Part shown: in pieces, positions 10,905 through 23,187 of the stretch
How positions within the stretch are numbered: position 1 is the stretch's first letter
Layout: every line of letters starts with the position of its first letter
From: Begonia masoniana
Lineage: Eukaryota; Streptophyta; Magnoliopsida; Cucurbitales; Begoniaceae
Direction: 5' to 3'
Assembly: GCA_022432975.1 (NCBI GenBank)
Contig: CM039505.1
Coordinates: forward strand, 52,737,749 to 52,801,748
DNA: 64,000 nt
Position numbers and translations under genes: made by a program
The notes under the pieces: model-generated
The model's input: the letters and a program-made list of their open reading frames with translations, nothing else
The model's database searches: none
Told to the model about the DNA's origin: nothing

Positions 10905-11358
10905 GTTAGATTTGATAGAGTATGTTTCCACATCAGAGGATGTGCTTAACCTAAAACCATAACCACTTCCAAAATCCACCACCGAAAATGCTCTTGTCAC
11001 TAAAACTATTTTCAATTCTTCCCGAGCCCATTGACTGTAAAGACATGAAACTTCCTTTATCCCTTCTCCCCTATTCAATTTGCAAAATATTTTGCAAAAA
11101 TTTAACATACGTCATCTACACTAAATATATCTCGCAAAAGATATGAGAAAAAAATAGCAAAGATGAGAACATATACCTTGCATTACAAGCTTTTGCAACT
11201 TCTCTTTGTGACTCTCCATCTCGCAATACTACTTCACACGAGCATCAGTCACATTTTTCTTTTAGCCAAGAGAAATGACTTCATCAAAAGCAAATATCAG
11301 CTCAAAAGTTGTCTTGCAAATCCTCTCTTCATCTAGAGAGATGGAATGTTCAAGTACC
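10905..11358 (-). pseudogene. Delta-COP exon fragments, copy in unit 3
   Basis: The same two delta-COP exons as at 9283-9755. The Ser/Gly-rich exon here reads FGSGYGFRLSTSSDVETYSI. Its GRRDK counterpart is altered and stops occur upstream, so it is broken. Confidence 0.7.
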
Positions 11359-11386
11359 TTGTGATAGTTGAGTTCCGACTGCTAAC

Positions 11387-11791
11387 CTTTTCTACACACC
11401 GTATCGTGATATAAAGGTTGTTTTCATCTTCGTAGTGGATATGCTTCATGGTTACTTGAAAGTTTTTTCTCTAACTAGATTGTTAAACGGCCAACAAGTA
11501 AAAAAATGCTCAGTGTAAATGTACAAACAATCCCAAAGTAGATCTTGCACGTAACGGTGGGGATAGTAGATATCTTCCTGTAGAATGACGTAACCATCTT
11601 TGGTAAAAGAGCCAGTCGCTTGCTATTACAAAGTCATAGATAGATAGGTCAAGTTACACAGAGATGATGCATTTGCTTCCCGTTAATAAGATGATAAGGC
11701 TGAGTGTTTAGCTCCTCCCGTAGTTGAAGGAAATTTATTCAGACCTCCTGTTTAAAAAACTCAGCAAAGCCGTCGTGAATACAATTCAGAC
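11387..11791 (-). pseudogene. Oxidosqualene cyclase exon fragments, copy in unit 3
   Basis: Same exon a/exon b pair as in unit 2, about 1.6 kb further on. It holds the GATCTTGCACGTAACGG segment, where other copies read TTGCATGTAA. It is broken by frameshifts and lies directly 5' of the delta-COP copy on the minus strand. Confidence 0.7.
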
Positions 11792-12639
11792 AAAATATAT
11801 CACCCTAAACTAAAGTTAAAAATAAAAGTACATTTCTATCAATATAACTTTGGTGCTCTATAATTGATGTCCTATAAGTTTCAATTCGCAGAAGATCCTG
11901 CTTTGTTAAAATAAAAGAGTTGTAACCTTCGAGTGAATAAAAAGAAAGTGCTCAAATATGTTGTTTCCGACTTTTATTAAGCTCGTTGGATCATAAGAAA
12001 TATAATTTGAATACTCTGCTCACAAATTACATAGATATGGTCAGAGAAACTTGTTGGAAGCAACAATCAATATTCAAAACACATAATTATAAAAAAAAAA
12101 ACGTAGCTTAGATCTAATTTATTAGACTACTATGTTACACTCTAAAAAAAAAACCTCGATGTAATAACAAAAAATGAAAAGAAAATAGAAATCAAAGAAG
12201 TAGCAGAATGGAAAAATCTCAGAATGAGTGAGTAGGGTTAGCACCAGTTAATAAAACAACGATTCTAGAAGATCGGGGATTATGTTTTAACATTTCAGAA
12301 TACCAAAGGATTAGAACTAGAGATTTTGATTTTCTCCTAAACCCTCGATAAAAATAATTGATTTTCTCCTGAACCATAAGAAAAATTAGAGTTTAGGGTT
12401 TTGTGTTTTTTTTTTTTTACTTCTTTCAATTTTGTTTTATTTTTCTTCAAGGTTTTGGTTTTTGTGTTTTTTTTTTAGTTTTTCATTTTTTTTTGTTTTT
12501 TAGGGTTCGGCTTTGTTGTGTTTTTTTAAATGTTTCGGTTTTCCATTTTTTTAAGGATTCGGTTTTCGTGTTTTTTTTAGGGTTTAAAGTATATGCATTG
12601 TGGAATAAGCATAAGACACTAAAGGTAGAAACCGTTAGA

Positions 12640-13112
12640 TTTGATATGTATGTTTCCACATTAGAGGATGTGCTAATCCTAAAACCAGAATCACTTCCAA
12701 ATTCACCACCTCCACACTGGAAATGCTTATGTCACTAAAACTATTTTCAATTCTTCCCGAGCCCATTGACTGTAAAGAAATGAAACATTCTTTATCCCTT
12801 CTCCCCCATTCAATCTGCAAAATACATTGCATAAATTTAACATACGTCATCTACACTAAATATATCTCATAAAAGATACGAGAAAAAATAGCAGAGATGA
12901 GAACATATACCTTGCTTTTGTCAATTTCACTCTACATTACAAGCTTTTACAACTTCTCTTTGTGACTCTCCATCTCGCAATCCAGGTTCACCTGAGCAAC
13001 AGTCACATTTTTCTTTTAGCCAAAATAAATGACTTCATCAAAAGCAAATATCAACTCAAAAGTTGTCTTGCAAATCCCCTCTTCATCTAGAGAGATGAAA
13101 TGTTCCAGTACC
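12640..13112 (-). pseudogene. Delta-COP exon fragments, copy in unit 4
   Basis: Exon with GRRDKECFISLQSMGSGRI and SFSDISISS, then the upstream exon with the AQVNLDCEMESH-like segment. It is almost base-for-base the same as the unit 5 copy at 15040-15511, which makes this pair either a very recent duplication or an assembly duplication. Confidence 0.7.
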
Positions 13113-13140
13113 TTGTGATAGTTGAATTCCGAGTGCTAAT

Positions 13141-13545
13141 CTTTTCTACACACCCTATCGTGATATAACGACTGTTTTCATCTTCGTAGTGGATATGCTT
13201 CATTGTTACTTGAAGACCTTTTTCTCTAACCAGCTTGTTAAACGACCAATGGGTAAGAAAATGCTCAGTGTAAATATACAAGTATCTCAAAGTAGATCTT
13301 GCATGTAACGGTGGGGATAGTAGAGATATTCCTGTAGAATGACGTAACCATCTTTGGTAAAAGAGCCAGACGCTTGCTATTACAAAGCCATAGATAGATA
13401 GGTCAAGTTGCACAGAGATCACACATTTGCTTCCGGTTAATAAGATGGGAAGACTGTGTGTAGCTCCTCCCGTAGTTGTAGGAAATTTATTCAGACCTTT
13501 TGTTGAAAAAATCCAGCAAAGCCGTCGTGAATACAGTTCATACAA
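13141..13545 (-). pseudogene. Oxidosqualene cyclase exon fragments, copy in unit 4
   Basis: A 152-codon open frame (13087-13545) crosses the two cyclase exons and the intron between them, so it is only partly in the ancestral frame. In frame are LYSRRLC (family YLYGRRFV), then [34 protein letters not shown]. The donor after EK reads ATTAG in place of GTTAG. Family knowledge: this exon lies upstream of the catalytic DCTAE region of oxidosqualene cyclases, which make triterpene skeletons such as beta-amyrin. The catalytic region itself is not present in the array. Confidence 0.75.
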
Positions 13546-14812
13546 AATATATCACCTTAAACTAAAGTTAAAAATAAAGTACCTTTCATCAATATAACTT
13601 TGGTGCTCCATAATTGATGCCCTATAAGTTTCAATTCGCACAAGATCCTCCATTGTTAAAAAAAAGAGTTGTTATCTTCAAGTGCATAAAAGGAAAGTGC
13701 TCAAATATGTTGTTTCCGACTTTTATTAAGCTCGTTGGAGCATAAGAAATATAATTTGAATATTCTGCTCACAAATTACATAGATATGGTCAGAGAGACT
13801 TGTTGGAAGCATAATCAATCTTCAAAACACATAATTATCAAAAATGAAAAAAAAACGTAGCTTAGATTTTAGTTTCCCTAATTTAATAGACTACTATGTT
13901 ACACTAAAGAAAAAAAAAACTCGATGTAATAACAGAAAATGAAAATAAAATAGACATTAAAAGTAGCAGAATACAAAATTACAAGATCTTTCAATTCATG
14001 AAAGCAATCTACTAAAAAACTCCATCTCCCCTATTTTTCTTCTAAAAAACAATATGTATTAATATGCAGGGGCAAGCAAAAAACTGCTAAACAAGTAGCC
14101 AACCAATATACAAACGATTCACTCAGAAGTCTCTAACTCAGCTGCTTTATTGACCGTGATTTGATTGAACAACAAAGTTGAATCAATAAATTGTACTTAC
14201 AATACAGTTTGATAGCTCCACATAAAAATCACTGCCATTAGCCAAAATTTCTGCAAAAGAAAAATTGATTCTCCACGCATCTAGAATATTTGTTTTTTGA
14301 ACCGTATTTTAATCCCTAATCTAATAATTTTAAAAAAAAAAGTGTCAAGATATATGAAGAAAAAGAAGAAGAAAGTAAGTAGAAAAAATTGAACCTTAAT
14401 CATTTCATTATGAATGCAAGCTAGAAATATGCAGTTATGAACCAGAAACCCAAAGCCAAAGTATCCTCATCGCTCAAAGGAAAATGAGGACTATCATGAC
14501 TTCCCTGCTAGGAGCGAGCTTTTGTGACATTAGATTAAGGTTCTGAAATGAGTAGCCGATGTTAGAAGAATTGAAATAAATTACACAAATTGCAGCATTG
14601 AGCCCATAATGACCAGGTATCAATCTCAGAAGACGGTAGTAGGGGTAGTACAGTTAATAAAAACGCATTCCGGAACCATCGGGGGATTAGGTTTGGGACA
14701 TTCTAAATAACAAGAGATAAGTAGTGAGATTTGATTGTCTTCTTAATCCTTGTAAAGATAATTGATTTTATCCTGGAATCCCTTAAAGAAAATTAGGGGT
14801 TTAGGGTTTTGT

Positions 14813-14849
<37 letters not shown>

Positions 14850-14870
14850 CTTCAAGGTTTTGGTTTTTGT

Positions 14871-14902
<32 letters not shown>

Positions 14903-14905
14903 TTT
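14813..14905. repeat. Poly-T rich low-complexity tract
   Basis: Two long T runs separated by a short TTCAAGGTTTTGG phrase. They mark the junction between unit 4 and its near-identical copy, unit 5. T runs in the other units at the same place are much shorter. Confidence 0.8.
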
Positions 14906-15039
14906 TTTTTTTTTTTGTGTTTTTTTAAATGTTTCGGTTTTCCATTTTTTTAAGGGATTCGGTTTTCGTGTTTTTTTTAGGGTTTAAAGTATATGCATTG
15001 TGGAATAAGCATAAGACACTAAAGGTAGAAACCGTTAGA

Positions 15040-15511
15040 TTTGATATGTATGTTTCCACATTAGAGGATGTGCTAATCCTAAAACCAGAATCACTTCCAA
15101 ATTCACCACCTCCACACTGGAAATGCTTATGTCACTAAAACTATTTTCAATTCTTCCCGAGCCCATTGACTGTAAAGAAATGAAACATTCTTTATCCCTT
15201 CTCCCCCATTCAATCTGCAAATACATTGCATAAATTTAACATACGTCATCTACACTAAATATATCTCATAAAAGATACGAGAAAAAATAGCAGAGATGAG
15301 AACATATACCTTGCTTTTGTCAATTTCACTCTACATTACAAGCTTTTACAACTTCTCTTTGTGACTCTCCATCTCGCAATCCAGGTTCACCTGAGCAACA
15401 GTCACATTTTTCTTTTAGCCAAAATAAATGACTTCATCAAAAGCAAATATCAACTCAAAAGTTGTCTTGCAAATCCCCTCTTCATCTAGAGAGATGAAAT
15501 GTTCCAGTACC
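15040..15511 (-). pseudogene. Delta-COP exon fragments, copy in unit 5
   Basis: Near-identical to 12640-13112, with one base lost in an A run (AAATAC in place of AAAATAC). Same broken delta-COP exons. Confidence 0.7.
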
Positions 15512-15539
15512 TTGTGATAGTTGAATTCCGAGTGCTAAT

Positions 15540-15944
15540 CTTTTCTACACACCCTATCGTGATATAACGACTGTTTTCATCTTCGTAGTGGATATGCTTC
15601 ATTGTTACTTGAAGACCTTTTTCTCTAACCAGCTTGTTAAACGACCAATGGGTAAGAAAATGCTCAGTGTAAATATACAAGTATCTCAAAGTAGATCTTG
15701 CATGTAACGGTGGGGATAGTAGAGATATTCCTGTAGAATGACGTAACCATCTTTGGTAAAAGAGCCAGACGCTTGCTATTACAAAGCCATAGATAGATAG
15801 GTCAAGTTGCACAGAGATCACACATTTGCTTCCGGTTAATAAGATGGGAAGACTGTGTGTAGCTCCTCCCGTAGTTGTAGGAAATTTATTCAGACCTTTT
15901 GTTGAAAAAATCCAGCAAAGCCGTCGTGAATACAGTTCATACAA
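15540..15944 (-). pseudogene. Oxidosqualene cyclase exon fragments, copy in unit 5
   Basis: Encodes the same 152-codon frame as 13087-13545, with no amino-acid change. See the unit 4 copy for the protein evidence. Confidence 0.75.
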
Positions 15945-17469
15945 AATATATCACCTTAAACTAAAGTTAAAAATAAAAGTACCTTTTCATCAATATAACT
16001 TTGGTGCTCCATAATTGATGCCCTATAAGTTTCAATTCGCACAAGATCCTCCATTGTTAAAAAAAAGAGTTGTTATCTTCAAGTGCATAAAAGGAAAGTG
16101 CTCAAATATGTTGTTTCCGACTTTTATTAAGCTCGTTGGAGCATAAGAAATATAATTTGAATATTCTGCTCACAAATTACATAGATATGGTCAGAGAGAC
16201 TTGTTGGAAGCATAATCAATCTTCAAAACACATAATTATCAAAAATGAAAAAAAAACGTAGCTTAGATTTTAGTTTCCCTAATTTAATAGACTACTATGT
16301 TACACTAAAGAAAAAAAAAACTCGATGTAATAACAGAAAATGAAAATAAAATAGACATTAAAAGTAGCAGAATACAAAATTACAAGATCTTTCAATTCAT
16401 GAAAGCAATCTACTAAAAAACTCCATCTCCCCTATTTTTCTTCTAAAAAACAATATGTATTAATATGCAGGGGCAAGCAAAAAACTGCTAAACAAGTAGC
16501 CAACCAATATACAAACGATTCACTCAGAAGTCTCTAACTCAGCTGCTTTATTGACCGTGATTTGATTGAACAACAAAGTTGAATCAATAAATTGTACTTA
16601 CAATACAGTTTGATAGCTCCACATAAAAATCACTGCCATTAGCCAAAATTTCTGCAAAAGAAAAATTGATTCTCCACGCATCTAGAATATTTGTTTTTTG
16701 AACCGTATTTTAATCCCTAATCTAATAATTTTAAAAAAAAAAGTGTCAAGATATATGAAGAAAAAGAAGAAGAAAGTAAGTAGAAAAATTGAACCTTAAT
16801 CATTTCATTATGAATGTCAACGTAGAACTATGCAGTTATTGACCAGAAAACCCAAAGCCAAAGTATCCTCATCGCTCAAAAGAATTGAGCGACTATCATG
16901 ACTTCCCCTGCAGGAGCGAGCTTTTGTGACCAATTATAATTAAGGTTCTCTAATGAGTAGCCGATGTTAGAAATTGTCAATAGAATTACAAATATTGCAG
17001 CATGAGAACATAATGACCAGTTATCAATCTCAGAATGAGTTAGTAGGGTTAGTACCAGTTAATAAAACAACGATTCCGGAACATCGGGGATTAGGTTTTG
17101 ACATTTCTAAATACCAAGAGATAAGTAGTAGAGATTTTGATTTTCTTCTTAATCCTTGTAAAGATAATTGATTTTATCCTGAACCCTAAAGAAAATTAGG
17201 GTTTAGGGTTTTGTGTTTTTTTTTACGTCTTTGGATTTTGTTTTTTTTTTTCTTCAAGGTTTTGGTTTTCGTGTTTTGTTAGTTTTTTTATTTTTTTGGT
17301 TTTTTAGGTTCGGCTTTGTTGTGTTTTTTAAGTGTTTCGGTTTTTCATTTTTTTAAGAATTCGATTTTTGTATTTTTTTTTTTTTTGGGTTTAAGAGGAT
17401 TTAGGGGGTATGCATTGTGGAATAAGCAATTAACTGACTGTAAAGACATGAAACCTCCTTTATTTTCAA

Positions 17470-20400
17470 TTGTCATTGCAAGCACACAGCAAGACTGGCG
17501 TGGCATCCAAATCATGCATTCCAAATAAAGTAAGCAGACCCTGCAGCAACCAATCATTTCGTCAACACATAAAACATGGGAAATAACAATAAAAAAGATA
17601 AATGTATCAAATCTTTTCATATATATATATATATGTATATTCATACATACCTGCAAAACTTTTATGAGTTACCAATCAAAACCTCGATAAGACAAGAATA
17701 TCTATCACCCTAAAATTATAGCAGGAAAACATTTGCATGAACAAAACAAAAGACATTTCTTAATTTTTTCTCCAAATTGTTAGCTCTCTATAAGTTGCTA
17801 GAATCTAAGTGTGAATAGACCACAAACAAAAGAAAAACTATTGTATCAAGCTATCCACTTAAAACAAAGCATTTTCTGAAACCAATCTTTTCTTTTTAAA
17901 CTTTATATCCTCCATAAATGTCTATATTTCTGACAAAGGCAAATCTTTCTTTCCTAATATATATGCTTAGTAAGAAACAGTCGACCAATTAATAACTGAT
18001 CATTCTCATCACAACGTTTTTATTTTGTTGATAAAAATAATGAATTCTACGAAGAAACCTCAAACAGCCAAAAACAATTTGCACTAAAGCAAGCAAATTA
18101 TTCAGGCCACAATTTGACATGTCAAGAGAACCAAGGAAAACAACAGTGAAAAACCATCAACAACAACAAGGACAGAGACCTAAATCTGAGCACAAGTAAA
18201 ATCAAACACTAAAAACTACATTTGTTGATATCATCTATTATACATGAGGTTGAAAATTATTTGAAAACCCTTATTTATCAGGTAGACATTATTATATCAT
18301 TCACTAGTGATCGACGAAATAGCCAAAAGTTTTATATTTGCATTGAAAACGAGCTTAAAACACCTAAATGAGCTAAAGATACATTGACTTTATTTCTTTT
18401 ATTAGCAAGCAATTCATTCAGATTACAAGATGCAAATAGTGGGCAAATATTAAACCATTGGCTTATTTATGAAAAGTTTCTTACTGAATAAAGATAATGC
18501 AAATTCATTGCAAAACAATGAAAAACCATACATGGTCTTCTTAGTGGGTGTATGTCACTTCCAAGTTACCACTTTTAGTAGAAACCCACACCTGCACCAG
18601 GGAAAGAGAATTTTCTTAATGTTTAACAAGTCTACTTGAATACTTGTACAAACTCACCTAAAACACACATCTAACATAAAAAACCAACAAACCTTGATTG
18701 TTTGGTCAAGGGAACATGATAAAAGAAATTGATCCCAGCAAAGAACAGACATCACAACCGATGCATGATTGGTCGGTGTTTGTATACACTGTAGTGTTTC
18801 TAGGCTCCAGACCTAAAAGAAAGAACAGTAAGAGGGCAAATATAAACACAACGTAAAGAAAAAATTTATAGCCTTTATAAAATGGTCCATTGAACCAGAG
18901 TTGAGCCTATTAGCTCCAACTACTAACGAGACAACAGCAAGGGTGACTCTTCAGTGAAGCAGCTGGTTCAAAGTTGTTGGTCTCCACGTTAAATTTCCAT
19001 ACCAATATTGATCCATCCTAAAAAGAAGAATTTCCATTAACCCGACAAACCTATATTTATTGAGAATATAGACATTGCAAACACATACATTTTCAATAAC
19101 CAAAAATATGGACAATGAACATATATCACTTACTATAAGGAATCTTTGTAAAGATTAAAAACAATGATTGTTGAAATCAGACGGATACCCTTACTTTATT
19201 CCTCCTTGAATTACATGCAGTTATGAGCATAAGATTTAGAAGAGGATAAATGTTATGATAATAATGAAACCCCCCTCAAAACAAAGTTTAAAGTAAATAG
19301 AACACTGATGATTATACAAATGCTATACTTGGATCAGTTTTCATTCGTAGAGTAATATGTTTTGGTGTAATGAAGACTTAAAATAAAGAAAATTGAAAAA
19401 ATATGAAGTACCTGTGTACCAGGAAAGAGCAAATTGTTACCCACAACGAGGGCATAAACTTGACTAACTGGCCCAGTAAGACTCTGATCAAAGGAAGTTT
19501 GGGTGTTCCATGCCTGTAAAATACAAACGAGTAGAAATCAAAATGTTTCATCATGATACAGCGTGTTTGTGGAGTTTTAGCAATCATCAAATGAAACCAT
19601 TAAATAGAGATATTGTTTCCAGATCTTGACAGTATTTGGTACACCCACAAAAATCCAAGGTCCTTCACTAATCATACAACCGACTTCACCACCAAGATTA
19701 ATGACAGCGCTACACTACAGGAATAACAAAAAGTTGGGTAAAATGATTTATACACTCAATTTTACTGGATGATGGTGTACAACATAAAAGCCCAACTCCA
19801 CATTTCCATGTTATTTTATCCAACGAATTGTGGGTCTTCTAAGAAAACAGAGAAAAAGAAATTTCTTCAATTCAAACAACACTATTTAAGGATACCAATA
19901 ATTAATAAAAGTATGCACTCATACTCTGCAGTTCTAGTTTCAGTCAAGCAGGCTAAATGCATCCCACTTTGTCATTTCGTAACAGAAAAAAACATGACTG
20001 AACCTAAGTTCACTATAATAGAAAATTTCCCCAGGTTTTTCTGATTAGTTATATGATGCATCGAGTCACTTTTTCATCGCAGCTTGAGACAATATAAGAT
20101 ATAAATATAAGGAGTTGAATGATCAAAAGCCAATGACTAACCTGTCCTGACTGACAGTCCCAAACTCTCACATTTTCATCTTTACTCGCTGTGTAAGGCT
20201 TATCAGACCCAGTTGGCAGGGAAATTCCACTAATAAGCTGTTCAAACACCATCTATCACTAAGCAAAACACAAAGAACCGATAACTCCACTTCATCATCC
20301 AAGAAAGAAATATCAATGAAGGGAAGAAATTTCCACCTTCTGATGCCCCTCGAGCTGTGTTAAAAGGGAAAAACTTTCCCCTAAACTCCAAACATGCAGA

Positions 20401-20771
20401 TATTTGCATTTATCCCTATAAGAATAGTGGCCCTGAAGCCAAAAGTTACAAGCTTTTCCTGTCTTCCTAACCGTTCTACTACTACTGACACTGGCGTTAA
20501 CGCGACCCCAATGCGACCCTGCATTAAAATTTGAAGATCGTCGCGGACCAGAAATTCGGGAATCATCGGCAGAGAAGCCATGGCCCCTTTTGGAAGCAAG
20601 CCTGTTTGAAGGCACCTGTGAGGGAGGTGGCAGTTATCTGTGAAGGAACGGACATGGAAAACGATTGCAATGACCTGCTCTCCAATGGTAGCAAACCCTT
20701 TGATTCCTGTTATCTCCAGAACGTCCTGCTAGCCTCTAAAAAACGCGTTTACTGCCTCCATCAACATCCAT
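17470..20771 (-). pseudogene. ZFWD-type protein pseudogene (two CCCH fingers plus WD40 repeats)
   Basis: ZFWD proteins pair CCCH zinc fingers with a WD40 propeller. Eight exon remnants lie on the minus strand. Exon 1 (20337-20771) starts MDVDGGSKRVF and holds finger 1 (CYHWRAGHCNRFPCPFLH). The others are 20142-20237 (ISGISLPTGSDK, VRVWDCQSGQ), 19625-19714 (ISEGPWIFVGVPNTVK), 19412-19513 (AWNTQTSFDQSLTGPV), 18873-19017 (DGSILVWKF), 18693-18812 (VWSLETLQCIQ, CWDQFLLSCSLD), about 18537-18591 (VWVSTKSGNLEVTYTH) and about 17470-17525 (GMHDLDATPVLL, CNDN). Damage: two stops in exon 1 (after KRVF and LHR), finger 2 with Cys replaced by Tyr (CNFWLQGHY), a lost donor (AAG/AT, 19624), a frameshift after SLKSH, and stops after TYTH and CNDN. 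The 3' end is cut by the array. Introns are kept, so it is not a retrocopy. Confidence 0.88.
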
Positions 20772-20784
20772 CACACAGAAAATA

Positions 20785-21171
20785 GAGAATCTGTTTTTTT
20801 TTTTTTCACCGGGGGAAAAATTCTCTCCTGATCAACTAATAGGGTATTCAAATTGCGAATTATAGTTTATAGGAATCAGAACTCGAGAGGAGGAGAAATC
20901 CAATGCAAATATAGCTGGATCACGGAAATTGAAACAAGAGATTAATCATGAACCTAACAGGATGCGACTCACTGGGTAGCAAAGCAACAGAGATGAAGGA
21001 AAATTATAGAAAGTAGTTGGAAGCACTAATAGTTGGTGTAAATGATGATTATATACCCATAAGCCAATATAGGGGAGGAGATTCGGGGAGAATTACTGCT
21101 ATGCTAACAGTATAATGACACCGTGTAACTCGCGAATGCTAACATTAATACGGTTTAACAAATGAAGATGC
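20785..21171. other. 5' flank of the ZFWD pseudogene
   Basis: Sequence between the pseudogene start and the inverted repeat at 21172. It probably holds the old promoter and leader. No other feature was seen. Confidence 0.4.
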
Positions 21172-21432
21172 ATTCAAACGAGTTGGGTTGAATATGTAGT
21201 TTGGTGGGCTAATTTCCACAGCGGAACTTCTATGTATTAACATGCAAGGGTAAACAAAAAACATGTAAACAAGTAGCCAACCAATATACAAACGATTCAC
21301 TCAAAAGTCTTTAACCCTCCTGCTTTATTAACTGCTATTCAATTGAACAACCAAAGTTGAATCAATAAATTGTACTTAAAATACAGTTTGATAGCTCTAC
21401 CAAACTACATATTCAACCCAACTCGTTTGAAT
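21172..21432. repeat. Perfect 34-bp inverted repeat around a 193-bp piece of array sequence
   Basis: The left arm (21172-21205) starts ATTCAAACGAGTTGGG. The right arm (21399-21432) is its exact complement. The spacer matches array sequence seen at about 14050-14215 (AAGTAGCCAACCAATATACA, GAATCAATAAATTGTACTT). Neither arm is present at that position in units 4 or 5. The left arm joins the ZFWD flank and the right arm joins array sequence, so this is the right-hand breakpoint of the ZFWD/array rearrangement, or a small inverted-repeat insertion at it. Confidence 0.85.
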
Positions 21433-21581
21433 AAAAAAAATGTTACCTTCAAGTGAATAAAAAGAAAGTGCTCAAATATGTTGTTTCCCACTTTTATTAA
21501 GCTCCTTGGAGCATAAAAAATATAATTTGAATACTCTGCTCACAAATTACATAGATATGGTTAGATAGACTCGTTATAAGA

Positions 21582-22660
21582 AACAATCAATATTCAAAAC
21601 ACATAATTATCAAAACATAAAAAATAAAAAAACTTAGCTTATATTTTACGTTCTCTAATTTAATAGACTACTATGTTACACACTAAAAAAAATCAATGTA
21701 ATAACAAAAAATGGAAAGAAAATAGACATTAAAAAAAGTAGCACAATACAAAATTACAAGATCTTTCAATCCACGAAAGGAATCTACTAGAGAACTCTTT
21801 ATTCTAATCCCTAATCTATAAATTTAAAAATAAAGTGTCAAGTTATGTGAAGAAAGTAGGTAGAGAAATTGAACCTTAATCATTTCCTTGTGAATGCCAA
21901 TGTAAGACTATGCAGTTGTTGAACAGAAAACACAAAGACAAATTATCCTCATCGCTTAAAAGAAGAACAATCAATATTCAAAACACATAATTATCAAAAA
22001 AAAAAAAATACGTACCTTAGATTATACTTTCTCTAATTTAATAGACTACTATATTGCACTCTTAAAAAAAACTGAATGTAATAACAAAAAATGAAAATAA
22101 AATAGACATTAAAAGAAGTAGCACAATACAAAATTACAAGATTTTTCAATCCACGAAAGCAATTTACAAGAGAATTCTGTATTCTAATCCCTAATCTAAT
22201 AATTTAAAAATACAAAAATTGTCAGGTTATGTGAGGAAATAGAAGAAGAAAGTAAAGAAATTAAACCTTAATAATGCCAACGTAGGACTATGCAGTTGTT
22301 GACCAAAAAGTCCAAAACCAAATTATCATCATCGCTCAAAAGGAGAACAATCAATATTAAAACACATAATTATAAAAAAAGGAAGAAAAAAATAGATTAG
22401 ATTTTACTTTCTATAATTTAATAGACTACTATGTTACATTCTCTAAAAAAAAAACTCAATGTAATAACTAAAAATGGAGAGAAAATAGATATTAAAAGAA
22501 GTAGCACAATACAAAATTACAAGAAGTGTCAGGTTATGTGAAGAAAAAGAACAAGAAAGTAAGTAGAGAAATTGAACCTTAATAATTTCCTTGTGAATGT
22601 GAACGTAGGACTATGCAGTTGTAGACCAGAAAACTCAAAGTCAAATTATCCCCATCGCTC
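21582..22660. repeat. Three tandem copies of a ~380-bp sub-repeat
   Basis: The phrase AACAATCAATATT recurs at 21582, 21966 and 22346 (spacing 384 and 380 bp). Each is followed by CACATAATTAT, the AATTTAATAGACTACTAT block and the ACTATGCAGTTG block. The sequence exists once per unit elsewhere in the array, so this is a local sub-unit amplification. The copies have diverged by several percent. Confidence 0.8.
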
Positions 22661-23187
22661 AAACGAAGGGAGCGACTGTCTTGCCTTCCCCTACAGGAGC
22701 GAGCTTTTGTGACCAATTATGATTAAGGTTCTTTGATGAGTCGCTGATGTTGGAAATTGCCACTAGAATTACAAATATTGCAGTTGGAGAACATAATGGC
22801 TTTCTTTGTTGATGTAAATTGTTCTCAATCTCAGAATGAGTGAGTAGAGTTAGCACCAGTTAATAGACAACGATTTCGAAACATCGGGGATTAGGGTTTG
22901 AGATTTCAGAATACCATGGGATAAGGATTTGAGATTTTGATTTTCTTCTGAACCTTCGAGAAAGACAATTGATTTTGTCCTAAAACCAAAAGAAAATTAG
23001 AGTTTAGGGTTTATGGTTTTGTGTTTTTTTGTACGGCTTTGGATTTCGTGTTTTTTTTCTTCAAGATTTTGGTTTTTTTGTTTTATTTTTTTTAGTTTTT
23101 CGGTTTTTGTGTTTTTTTAGGGTTTCGATTTATTATGTTTTTTAGGGATTCGGTTTTCGTGTTTTTTTAGGATTTATTAGGGTTTAT

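Larger units (their letters stand above)
8070..17464 (-). repeat. Tandem array of chimeric oxidosqualene cyclase/delta-COP units, left part
   Basis: The phrase GTAGATCTTGCA (cyclase exon) recurs near 8191, 9931, 11537, 13292 and 15691, giving periods of about 1740, 1606, 1755 and 2399 bp. Each unit, read on + from low to high, holds these blocks. First comes a T-rich tract with telomere-like GGGTTTAGGG. Then come two coatomer delta exons and two cyclase exons, all in minus orientation. Last come AT-rich blocks ending with the phrase GAATGAGTGAGTAGGGTTAG. The first unit starts inside the cyclase exon. The last is cut at about 17464, where it meets the ZFWD pseudogene. Stops and frameshifts lie in every copy. 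Confidence 0.85.

Noticed and set aside
12403..12738. Phe-rich open frame in the T-rich tract
   Set aside because: Translation of poly-T (FFFFYFFQF); no protein signal. The same applies to 14762-14953.
13087..13545. 152-codon open frame as a real minus-strand gene
   Set aside because: It crosses a cyclase intron and shifts out of the ancestral frame; it is a chance frame over two pseudo-exons, repeated at 15486-15944.
17617..17640. TA-rich microsatellite as an origin or regulatory element
   Set aside because: Ordinary (TA)n in an intron of the ZFWD pseudogene.
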